Assembly (NCBI RefSeq): GCF_004769405.1 | Contig: NZ_RQES01000016.1 | Coordinates: 62,001 to 126,000, forward strand | DNA: 64,000 bases | Source of the DNA: Leptospira selangorensis | GTDB taxonomy: Bacteria > Spirochaetota > Leptospiria > Leptospirales > Leptospiraceae | Direction: 5' to 3' | Part shown: one piece after another, positions 36,759 through 43,896 of the stretch | How positions within the stretch are numbered: position 1 is the stretch's first letter | Layout of the letters: the number at the start of each line of letters is the position of its first letter | The notes under the pieces: generated by a model | Databases searched by the model: none | What the model was told of the DNA's origin: nothing | Seen by the model: only the letters and a program-made list of their open reading frames with translations | Position numbers and translations under genes: made by a program

Positions 36759-37703
36759 ATGGCGGCTACCCAACTGGAAAACGGAGCAAAAAAGGAAAAG
36801 AAGGAAGTTTGGACGGAAACTTTCGTTCATAACGGTGATGTTTCTTTGTATGTAAAATACAATCATACGGCGAAAGAAAGACCGAACAGACCCACAGTTC
36901 TTTTCGTTCACGGATACCCTGACGATCATAGGGTCTGGTCCTACCAGATGGAATCCTTAAAAGAGGATTATAATGTGGCCGCGTTGGATCTAAGAGGTTC
37001 AGGAAAATCGGATAAACCTAAAAAACAAAAAGCATATAATGTTCGCAGAATATTCGAAGATCTTGAATCAGTAATCCGATTTGTAGGTAACGATAAACCT
37101 GTACATCTTGTTGCACATGACTGGGGATCTTTGATCAGTTGGGCATTTGTTGCCGACGAAGAAAAATCAGTTTGGGCAAAGTCATATACCGCAATGGGTG
37201 GGCCTCATCCGGTGCTTGGACGTAGAAGCGCTTTTCAAATGGCTCTTTCTGGGAACCCGCTTTCTTTGTATAAGGCACTTTCTCAGCTCAAAAGATCTTG
37301 GTACATTCTATATTTTCAAATTCCTTTTGTTCCTGAATGGATCTGGAAAACTTTCAGTAAGTTTTTCTGGAAGTATACGATGAATACTGGGGGAGTTCCT
37401 AAGAATGATACACTTAGAAATAAATCCAAAGAAGAGATCGTTGCGACCACAGTTTCCAATGTGAATTTGTATAGAGAGTTACTTAGAGGGGAGAAGTATC
37501 CGGAACCGAAACATATCAAGGCTCCGGTCCAGGTTCTAATTCCTCTCAAAGATTTTGCAATCCGACCGGAGTTATACAGACTTCATGAAAGGATCTGTGA
37601 TTCTTATAAAGAATATACTTATGATAGCAATCACTGGATCCAAAGAACAATGCCGGATATGGTGAGCGAAAAGATAAGAGAGTTTGTTTGGGAGATCGGT
37701 TGA
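36759..37703 (+). CDS. Alpha/beta hydrolase, epoxide hydrolase-like
   Basis: A 314-residue alpha/beta hydrolase. The oxyanion motif HGYPDDHRVW (residues ~50-59), the nucleophile elbow HDWGSLISW (Asp, ~113-121) and a late His (NHWIQRT) form an Asp-His triad of the epoxide hydrolase/dehalogenase group. It ends the diiron-hydrolase, SDR, alpha/beta-hydrolase run. Substrate unknown. Confidence 0.85.
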   Translation: MAATQLENGAKKEKKEVWTETFVHNGDVSLYVKYNHTAKERPNRPTVLFVHGYPDDHRVWSYQMESLKEDYNVAALDLRGSGKSDKPKKQKAYNVRRIFEDLESVIRFVGNDKPVHLVAHDWGSLISWAFVADEEKSVWAKSYTAMGGPHPVLGRRSAFQMALSGNPLSLYKALSQLKRSWYILYFQIPFVPEWIWKTFSKFFWKYTMNTGGVPKNDTLRNKSKEEIVATTVSNVNLYRELLRGEKYPEPKHIKAPVQVLIPLKDFAIRPELYRLHERICDSYKEYTYDSNHWIQRTMPDMVSEKIREFVWEIG

Positions 37704-37777
37704 AAAACGTAAAATTATAATCACTCCGAACTCGAAAAAAAAAGAAACCAGATCCGTTCTAAAGGGGTCAGATAAAC

Positions 37778-38332
37778 ATGATCTTGAACGGAATCCAAAA
37801 AATTCTAGTTTTATGGAAAGAGAAAGTTCTCCCAAACTCGGGAGCGCTTTCTTTTTTGATCATACCTTTTTTCGCTTTGGTACTTGTCGCAGACCAAGCA
37901 AAATCCTTATCCGATAAAGAAGTTCACAAATACTTTTATGAAACTTGGAAATTAGAGATCGATCCCAAAGATAATTTGGAATTGTTCAAAGAAACCCAGC
38001 ATTGGATCGGAACTCCTCATAAAGACAATGGAAAAGACGAATCCGGAATAGATTGTTCTAGTCTCGCCGCAAAGCTAGTAAAAAAAGCATATTCCAAAAC
38101 AATTGCAGGCTCTTCCGACAGTATCTCAAAACAGGTCAAAAAGATCTCAGAGTCCGATCTGCAAGAGGGAGATTTAGTATTTTTTAATATATATGGCGAG
38201 AAGATCAGTCACGTAGGAGTTTATCTAAAGGATAGAAAGTTTGTACATGCTTCTGTTGTCAAAGGTGTAACGGTCAATTCTTTGGATGAGAATTACTATA
38301 AGACTAGATTCGTATTTGCGGGAAGACTATAG
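37778..38332 (+). CDS. NlpC/P60 family peptidoglycan peptidase
   Basis: A 184-residue exported protein with one N-terminal hydrophobic segment (residues ~22-40, LSFLIIPFFALVLVADQAKS), a signal or anchor. The catalytic Cys is in SGIDCSSLAAKL, and the His in ISHVGVYL, with the typical DLVFF before it. AGGGGTC precedes the ATG. The family cleaves gamma-D-Glu-diamino-acid bonds in peptidoglycan stems. A VanX-like peptidase gene follows. Confidence 0.85.
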   Translation: MILNGIQKILVLWKEKVLPNSGALSFLIIPFFALVLVADQAKSLSDKEVHKYFYETWKLEIDPKDNLELFKETQHWIGTPHKDNGKDESGIDCSSLAAKLVKKAYSKTIAGSSDSISKQVKKISESDLQEGDLVFFNIYGEKISHVGVYLKDRKFVHASVVKGVTVNSLDENYYKTRFVFAGRL

Positions 38333-38392
38333 TCGAAGCCCGCGGGCTAGTATTGATTTGACACAAAGTTTAAGGGCTGAAATCACTCTTGT

Positions 38393-39052
38393 ATGCGAGT
38401 CCGCAGTTTTGGCCTGATCTTTCTTTTATTTATCTTCTTCTATTGCCAAAAACCCCCAATCCCAAAATTAGAGGAAAGCGCACGGCCTATAAAGATCGAA
38501 AAAGGACTCGTAAACGTCAAAGATATAGATCCGAATATACAGATAGATCTGCGTTATTCTACATCTGAAAATTTTACGGGCACAATCATCTATCCTTTCC
38601 AAACCTGTTTGCTCAGAAAAGAAACGGCAGAAAAATTAAAAGCCGCTAACACTGAATTTCAAAGCTACGGATACAGAATTAAAATTTGGGATGGATATCG
38701 TCCTCCTTATGCACAAAAAATTTTATGGGAGAAGGTCCCAAATCCAAGATATGTTGGAAATCCTACAAGGGGCGGTTCTGTTCATAACCGAGGAGGAGCA
38801 GTAGATCTTACTCTTATAGATTCGGAAGGAAAAGAATTGGAAATGCCAAGTCTTTACGATGAATTTACGTATAAAGCTTCTCCTTTTCGTAAGGACCTGG
38901 AACCGACTGTTTCTAAAAATTTGGAAGTCCTTGTTGGAATTTTAACAAAGCATGGATTCAAACAGATCAGTTCTGAATGGTGGCATTATAACGACGGGGA
39001 TGCAAAAGTTTATCCCTTAGTAGAGGTGGATCCGAAACTTTGGGAGAAATGA
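38393..39052 (+). CDS. D-alanyl-D-alanine dipeptidase-like (M15D, VanX type) lipoprotein
   Basis: A 219-residue precursor with a short lipoprotein signal (FGLIFLLFIFFYC). The M15D active site is visible: IDLRYSTSENFTG, WDGYRPPYAQ, SVHNRGGAVDLTL (zinc His and Asp) and SEWWHYN (Glu and His). VanX-type enzymes hydrolyse free D-Ala-D-Ala; without a vancomycin cluster nearby, a peptidoglycan-recycling role is more likely. No clear ribosome binding site precedes the ATG. Confidence 0.85.
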   Translation: MRVRSFGLIFLLFIFFYCQKPPIPKLEESARPIKIEKGLVNVKDIDPNIQIDLRYSTSENFTGTIIYPFQTCLLRKETAEKLKAANTEFQSYGYRIKIWDGYRPPYAQKILWEKVPNPRYVGNPTRGGSVHNRGGAVDLTLIDSEGKELEMPSLYDEFTYKASPFRKDLEPTVSKNLEVLVGILTKHGFKQISSEWWHYNDGDAKVYPLVEVDPKLWEK

Positions 39053-39137
39053 AACGGGCATTTTTCTTTCTTCAAGATCCGGCGGAATCAATATTCTAGT
39101 TTATAGCTTGCTTCAATTTGGTATTCTATTTTACATT

Positions 39138-39157
39138 GGTTAGCATAAAAGCTAACC
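39138..39157. promoter_or_regulatory. Inverted repeat upstream of the toxin-antitoxin pair, candidate operator
   Basis: GGTTAGC (39138-39144) and GCTAACC (39151-39157) with a 6-base A+T spacer lie just before the toxin gene, where Xre-type antitoxins commonly bind to repress their own operon. Confidence 0.55.
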
Positions 39158-39188
39158 TTCGATCCGGATGAATCGGATCGAATTTTTT
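39158..39188 (+). promoter_or_regulatory. Terminator-like hairpin enclosing the toxin start codon
   Basis: TTCGATCCG (39158-39166) and CGGATCGAA (39174-39182) form a perfect 9-bp stem. The loop GATGAAT contains the toxin ATG (39168-39170), and six T follow directly (39183-39188). No ribosome binding site is visible before the ATG. It could limit toxin synthesis by RNA structure or early termination. Confidence 0.6.
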
Positions 39189-39518
39189 AAGACAGAAAGC
39201 GGAAGATATCCGGTAGAGGAATTTTTAGATTCTCAACCCGCCAAGATCGCTCAGAAGATAATATGGGTTTTAAAAATAATTGGAGAAGGAGAGATTATCT
39301 CTAAACAATTTTTCAAAAAGATGAGCGGAAGTGATGAGATCTGGGAATGCAGGATCGATTATGGCTCGAATGCTTATAGAATTTTCGGTTTCTGGGCCGC
39401 AAGAAATACATTAATTTTAACTAATGGATTTCAAAAGAAGACCCAAAAAACTCCCAACAAAGAAATCGAACGAGCGGAAAAATACAGGAAGAATTATTTT
39501 AATAGGTTAAATCGATGA
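39168..39518 (+). CDS. HigB-like toxin (Gp49/RelE superfamily)
   Basis: A 116-residue basic protein. The sequence IEFFKTESGRYPVEEFLDS at the start and GFQKKTQKTPNKEIERAEKYR at the end match the phage-derived Gp49-like family, ribosome-dependent mRNA interferases. It is followed by an overlapping Xre gene (ATGA), in the toxin-first order of HigBA modules. The start codon lies inside a hairpin loop. Confidence 0.85.
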   Translation: MNRIEFFKTESGRYPVEEFLDSQPAKIAQKIIWVLKIIGEGEIISKQFFKKMSGSDEIWECRIDYGSNAYRIFGFWAARNTLILTNGFQKKTQKTPNKEIERAEKYRKNYFNRLNR

Positions 39519-39790
39519 GTGATTTAAATAAATACATTAATAAACGAAAGAAAAAAGATCCGAAATTTGCGGAGAATTTTGAGACTGGATTTAATGATTT
39601 TAAAATAGGGCTTTATCTAAGAGAACTTAGGATCAAAAAAGGATTCACTCAGGAAGATCTTGCCGTTCGACTGAAAACTAAAAAGAGCGTAATTTCTCGC
39701 ATGGAAAACCATGCAGAAGATATTCGTTTATCTACTTTGGAAAAAGTTGCCAAAGTTTTAGGCAAAAAACTACATATAAGCATTCGATAA
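39515..39790 (+). CDS. HigA-like Xre family antitoxin
   Basis: A 91-residue protein with a C-terminal helix-turn-helix (residues ~38-90: LRELRIKKGFTQEDLAVRLKTKKSVISRMENH). The N-terminal ~30 residues are Lys/Asp-rich and likely wrap the toxin. It overlaps the toxin gene by four bases and probably represses the operon through the inverted repeat at 39138-39157. Confidence 0.85.
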   Translation: MSDLNKYINKRKKKDPKFAENFETGFNDFKIGLYLRELRIKKGFTQEDLAVRLKTKKSVISRMENHAEDIRLSTLEKVAKVLGKKLHISIR

Positions 39791-39803
39791 TTTTAATATA
39801 TTT

Positions 39804-40754
39804 ATGAAACATTTAGAAATGTTCTCCAATCGCCTGACTAGGATGTCCAAACATTGGAAAAAATGGGCGAGAAGAAGAGGGATTACCTGTTTTCGGATCT
39901 ACGATCGTGACATTCCGCAGGTTCCGATCGTAATAGACCTATATGAAAATTTTTGCCTGGTTTCAGAATACTTGAATTCTTATCCGATGTCCGACGAAGA
40001 AAGAGAATCGGAAAGAGACACAATCCGAAACTTTATAATCGAAATTCTTCAAATTACTCCTGAAAATTTGTTTTGGAAAACCAGGGAGCGCAAGAAAGGA
40101 AATCTGCAATACGAAAAGTTGGATACCCAAGAGAAATCCATCCAAGCAAACGAAGGCGGGCTGATATTTAAGATAAACTTAAGTGATTATCTTGATACAG
40201 GACTTTTTCTGGATCATCGGACTACTCGAGATCTTTTTAGGAAAGAAGCCTCAGAAAAGAATGTTTTAAATTTATATTCTTACACGGGAGCATTTTCCGT
40301 ATATGCTGCTGACGGTGGTGCAAAAAAAATCACCAGCGTCGATCTTTCTCAAAAATACTTGGATTGGTCCAAGGAAAACTTTGAACTAAACGGGTTTTCT
40401 CACGAAGAACATGAGTTTATTAGAGAAGATATTACTGAATGGTTGAAGAGAGAAAGAAATAATCCTAAAAGAATACAATACGATCTTATCATAGTAGACC
40501 CTCCTACGTTCTCTAATAGTAAGAAGATGAGAGATATTTTTGATGTGCAGAGAGATTATTCTTTTTTACTAAATTCGATTTTTAGGGATTTTTCTGCTCC
40601 AGGTGCGATCCTCTTTTTCTCTACGAATTTCCGGAAGTTCAAATTGGATGCGGATGAACTTTTGTGGGAAGATATTCAGGATATCACGAAACAAACTCAT
40701 CCGGAAGATTTTCGGAATGAAAAGATACGGTTTGTTTGGAAGATGAGGAAGTAG
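39804..40754 (+). CDS. RlmK/RlmI-like rRNA methyltransferase
   Basis: A 316-residue SAM-dependent enzyme. The N-terminus (FSNRLTRMSKHWKKWARRRGITCFRIYDRDIP) matches the start of the C-terminal (RlmK) half of RlmL, which makes m7G2069 in 23S rRNA; the SAM site VLNLYSYTGAFSVYAADGG and the motif LIIVDPPTFSNS are intact. The protein lacks the RlmL THUMP half, so it is a free-standing RlmK-like enzyme. No clear ribosome binding site. Exact target nucleotide is inference. Confidence 0.82.
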   Translation: MKHLEMFSNRLTRMSKHWKKWARRRGITCFRIYDRDIPQVPIVIDLYENFCLVSEYLNSYPMSDEERESERDTIRNFIIEILQITPENLFWKTRERKKGNLQYEKLDTQEKSIQANEGGLIFKINLSDYLDTGLFLDHRTTRDLFRKEASEKNVLNLYSYTGAFSVYAADGGAKKITSVDLSQKYLDWSKENFELNGFSHEEHEFIREDITEWLKRERNNPKRIQYDLIIVDPPTFSNSKKMRDIFDVQRDYSFLLNSIFRDFSAPGAILFFSTNFRKFKLDADELLWEDIQDITKQTHPEDFRNEKIRFVWKMRK

Positions 40755-40788
40755 ATATCGTTTTAAATTGGAAACGGCAGGTCGGCTC

Positions 40789-40890
40789 TTTCACTGAGTC
40801 AAGAACATTCTTATTGCGCTAAAATGTAGGAGCTCCTACAAAATCCGCAGAAATTTGTATTTGTGAATTTTACGATTTTATGATAGAAGG
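40789..40890 (+). repeat. Dispersed repeat family 1, copy A
   Basis: About 100 bases alignable with the reverse complement of 58957-59050. Shared blocks in order are GTCAAGAA-ATTCTT, the palindrome TGTAGGAGCTCCTACA, AATTTGTA, and TTTTA-TTTT-TGATA. It lies in the gap between the rRNA methyltransferase and the convergent SDR. Confidence 0.75.
40825..40840. repeat. 16-base perfect palindrome TGTAGGAGCTCCTACA
   Basis: Each half is the reverse complement of the other. The same 16 bases recur at 59002-59017, and a variant with AATT at the centre at 40954-40969. Confidence 0.9.
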
Positions 40891-40953
40891 CGAACGGGCT
40901 CCCACGGGCCACTCCCCCCCACCCAATGCAGGGAGGGGGCGAGCCTTGACCCA

Positions 40954-40969
40954 TGTAGGAATTCCTACA
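40954..40969. repeat. 16-base perfect palindrome TGTAGGAATTCCTACA
   Basis: Variant of the 40825 palindrome with AATT in place of AGCT at the centre, lying 3 bases beyond the SDR stop. Confidence 0.9.
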
Positions 40970-40972
40970 AGC

Positions 40973-41776
40973 TCAGGTAACTGCAGTCTTGGACAAAAAT
41001 TTCGCGAAAAACTTAGGGAAATAATGTCTTAGGAACAGACCGAATTTCTCTTTTCCACCGGCGATGATCACTTGCAGATCTTCGTTCTCGATGGCATCCA
41101 GGATTTTGCGTGCGCATTCGTCCGCATCGATCCCGTTCTCGATTACCTTATCCATTTTCTTTTGAGGAGTTCCATCTCCTTTAAGTGCGTTATGTGAAAT
41201 ATTGGTCTTCACAAAACCAGGATAGACTAAAGTAACTTTCAGATTTTCTTTCGCGTTTTCAGCTCTGAGCGCTTCATAAAAACCCGTTAATGCGAATTTT
41301 GTGGAAGAGTATCCGGTTCTCAATGGAACTCCGATAAGTCCTGCAACACTTGCAATTGTGGAAACCCAACCTTGTTTTCTTTCTCTCATATGAGGAAGTA
41401 CTGCAAGAGTTAGAGCGATATTGCCGAAATAATTTACCTTCATCAAAGTTTCATAAGTGTCTAAGGAAGTTTCATGAGCTAGGGAACGTTGGCTTATTCC
41501 ACCGTTATTAATGAGAACATCTATCTTTCCGAAAGTTTTAATAACTTGAGAAGGGACTTTTCCTAACTTTTTATAATCTTCTAGATCCAAAGGAAGGATC
41601 ATGCTGTTTGAATCCGTTAATCCGTTCTCTTTGCGAACTCTTTTGAGTTCTTTTTCTCTTCTGGAAGAAAGAACTAAAGTCGCTCCTCTTCTCGCGGCTT
41701 CTTTAACTAAAGATTCGCCGATCCCGGAAGAAGCTCCTGTAATCCACACGACTTTGTCTTTGAAAAATTCTCCCAT
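40973..41776 (-). CDS. Short-chain dehydrogenase/reductase
   Basis: A 267-residue classical SDR with cofactor motif TGASSGIG (residues ~13-20), NNGG (~92-95), a Ser in STIASVAG and YSSTK (Tyr-x3-Lys). Arginines after the second strand (LSSRREKEL) suggest NADP(H). The C-terminal hydrophobic stretch (GLFLRHYFPKFFAKFL) resembles membrane-associated members of the DHRS7-like group. GGAGATAAAAAT precedes the ATG. Substrate unknown. Confidence 0.87.
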   Translation of the reverse strand: MGEFFKDKVVWITGASSGIGESLVKEAARRGATLVLSSRREKELKRVRKENGLTDSNSMILPLDLEDYKKLGKVPSQVIKTFGKIDVLINNGGISQRSLAHETSLDTYETLMKVNYFGNIALTLAVLPHMRERKQGWVSTIASVAGLIGVPLRTGYSSTKFALTGFYEALRAENAKENLKVTLVYPGFVKTNISHNALKGDGTPQKKMDKVIENGIDADECARKILDAIENEDLQVIIAGGKEKFGLFLRHYFPKFFAKFLSKTAVT

Positions 41777-41817
41777 ATTTTTATCTCCGATATTTAATTT
41801 CTTAGGCGGTTAAGGAT

Positions 41818-42675
41818 CTAATAGAAGTTTAAAAACCAAGGGACCAGTCCCAAGATAAAAACTCCCTCTCCAAGAATCCTATACTTTTGAGAATCTTGGA
41901 ATCTATCTGCGTAACGCAGGATTCCACCCGGAACTGCACAGATCAGAGCGATCACCAAAGAGGCCGAAACCGAGGTGCCCGGCGCCCATTTCCGTATTCC
42001 GCCGGCCAATACTAAGGCAGCCAGAAATCCGAGCAAGGACAATCGTAATACCCATTCCTTAGCAAGCTTGGGAGAAAGAACTCCTAATAGATAAACTTGG
42101 CCTTCCTTAGCGTCTAACTCTGCTTCCATGAGAGAGTTCATTACTAAATTTAGAACGGTGCCTAAAAAGAATAAGAAAAGAAGAAGGGGAACTGTCCAAG
42201 AACGAAACCCAACAACCAATAGAGGGCCGAACCAGACACCTAAAGTATAGATCAATGCTACTGAGAATTCTTTTCCGAAACGTATCTTTCCCCAACGGGC
42301 GATCCCTAGATGAAGAATAGCCAAAGCTGATAATAATACTCCGCCTAATAAAACGATCTCTCTTAATAATAAGAATGCGAGAACTGCGGAAATGATTGCC
42401 GCAATTGTGCAGAGTATTGTCAAAACTTTGGAATGATCGTAGTGGAATTTGTGACGCGGATTGATGGAATCTTCCCCCACCTTTTTTCCATCTAATAAAT
42501 GATCTAAGGTGTAGATGACCCAAACGCTTAGGGAAAGAAGAAACCACCAAACTGTTTTCATCTTGGCGCCCGTCACTACTGCAGCCAAGGCTCCGGAACC
42601 TAAAACGCCAAGGCATACATCCAAGCTAAGGACGTGAGCGTAAAACCAAAGTTTGTTTTCTAAAACGTTTCGCAT
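41818..42675 (-). CDS. UbiA-like polytopic membrane protein
   Basis: A 285-residue protein with about eight transmembrane segments. After the second segment is VIYTLDHLLDGKK, which resembles the Asp-rich motif of UbiA prenyltransferases (NDxxDxxxD), and a second polar motif (MNSLMEAELDAKEG, residues ~183-196) falls where the second Asp-rich motif is expected. Both are imperfect, so the role in prenyl transfer is uncertain. It lies in the same direction as mscS and the SDR. Confidence 0.55.
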   Translation of the reverse strand: MRNVLENKLWFYAHVLSLDVCLGVLGSGALAAVVTGAKMKTVWWFLLSLSVWVIYTLDHLLDGKKVGEDSINPRHKFHYDHSKVLTILCTIAAIISAVLAFLLLREIVLLGGVLLSALAILHLGIARWGKIRFGKEFSVALIYTLGVWFGPLLVVGFRSWTVPLLLFLFFLGTVLNLVMNSLMEAELDAKEGQVYLLGVLSPKLAKEWVLRLSLLGFLAALVLAGGIRKWAPGTSVSASLVIALICAVPGGILRYADRFQDSQKYRILGEGVFILGLVPWFLNFY

Positions 42676-42724
42676 ACGATCTCTATTACGACTGATTTCC
42701 GCGAATAGATTAGTTTGATTCGAA

Positions 42725-43744
42725 TTATTTTACTGCTTTCGCGGATATGTTATCGATTCCTTCCGATCTAAATTGGGAATGCAAGGATTTTATGAAAATG
42801 GATTTAATTTGTCCTGAGTCATCTATGTTTTTTAAAGGGAGATGGACCACCAAATCGATATTAGATTGGCCAAAAGAAACATAACGAAATGAAATTTTGG
42901 ATTCATTATAACCATTTTTTCCATAGATCTCTGTTAAGGAAAAATTTGCGGCCTGTTTCAAAATAGATTCCAACTTTTCCAGATTTCCTTCTTTAGGAAT
43001 ACTGATCTCTAACTCGGTCCAAAGTCCCGTGTTTGTAAGGCTATAATTCGTATAAGTAGTCTTGGACATTTTCGCATTCGGAATTATGATCGTGCTTCCA
43101 TTTCTTTTTTTGAGAGAAGTGGTTCTCCAGTTGATATCTTCTACCAGACCTTCTTCTCCTGTTTCCAAAGAAATATAATCTCCTACGGCTACTTTTTTAC
43201 CGAGCAAAACTCCAAGTCCCGCAAACAAATTGGAAAGAGTTTCTTGCAAACCTAATGCGAATGCAAGACCTCCCACCCCTAATGCAGTCAAAGCAGGAGT
43301 AACGGAGATACCCAGAGTTTGTAATGCGACTAAACCTCCAGTGAGTAAAATCAGAATTCTAACTATATTGTTTAATATAGATGCGGAGGGCAGAAGTCCT
43401 TCTGCCTTTGAAGAATATAAAGTAAAAGCACCCGAACCAACTCTTGCGAAGGAAAATGTGAATACCAAGATGCCGAATACTTTTAGATAAAGAGAAATTT
43501 TTTCTTCCGAGGAAGTATCTAATTTTAAGAACCGAAGAGCAGTATATAATCCAAAAATAAAAAAGGAAAATCTAACTAAGGAGAGAAGTGCCGTGTAAAG
43601 AGGATGTTTGGTATCTAACTTATCTTTTGTGAGAGTTTTTGCAAGTCTCGGAACTATGAACCCACCGAAAAGATAGCCCAAAAGAATTCCGGAAATAACC
43701 GAAATTGCTCCTAGTAACCAATTAGAACCTAAAACCGAGTCCAT
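42725..43744 (-). CDS. MscS-type mechanosensitive ion channel
   Basis: A 339-residue protein with four hydrophobic segments, the pore-lining TM3 (ALGVGGLAFALGLQETLSNLFAGLGVLL), and the beta domain (VAVGDYISLETGEEGLVEDINWRTTSLKKRNGSTIIIPNAKM) with the family motif near residue 215. It releases solutes under hypo-osmotic shock. The start at 43744 has AGGAGA 9 bases upstream, while the ATG at 43753 abuts that site and is unlikely to be used. Confidence 0.93.
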   Translation of the reverse strand: MDSVLGSNWLLGAISVISGILLGYLFGGFIVPRLAKTLTKDKLDTKHPLYTALLSLVRFSFFIFGLYTALRFLKLDTSSEEKISLYLKVFGILVFTFSFARVGSGAFTLYSSKAEGLLPSASILNNIVRILILLTGGLVALQTLGISVTPALTALGVGGLAFALGLQETLSNLFAGLGVLLGKKVAVGDYISLETGEEGLVEDINWRTTSLKKRNGSTIIIPNAKMSKTTYTNYSLTNTGLWTELEISIPKEGNLEKLESILKQAANFSLTEIYGKNGYNESKISFRYVSFGQSNIDLVVHLPLKNIDDSGQIKSIFIKSLHSQFRSEGIDNISAKAVK

Positions 43745-43896
43745 CCAAATCATTCTCCTAAATTAAGAGGAAGTATTTTATAGAAAAGAAAAAATGGAAG
43801 TGCCGAATTATGTGGCAAACCGAGGGCAAATCTAAAGGGAGATAAAATTGGATTTTGTAATGACAAACTAGAGAGATTTCAGAGACTCCTATCCCC

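Noticed and set aside
38337..38348. Palindrome AGCCCGCGGGCT between the two peptidase genes
   Set aside because: Twelve bases, no loop, no second copy seen and no regulator nearby; may be chance.
42107..42616. Second long frame inside the UbiA-like gene
   Set aside because: Translation is Ser/Arg-rich without hydrophobic or family pattern, whereas the other frame gives a clean polytopic membrane protein.
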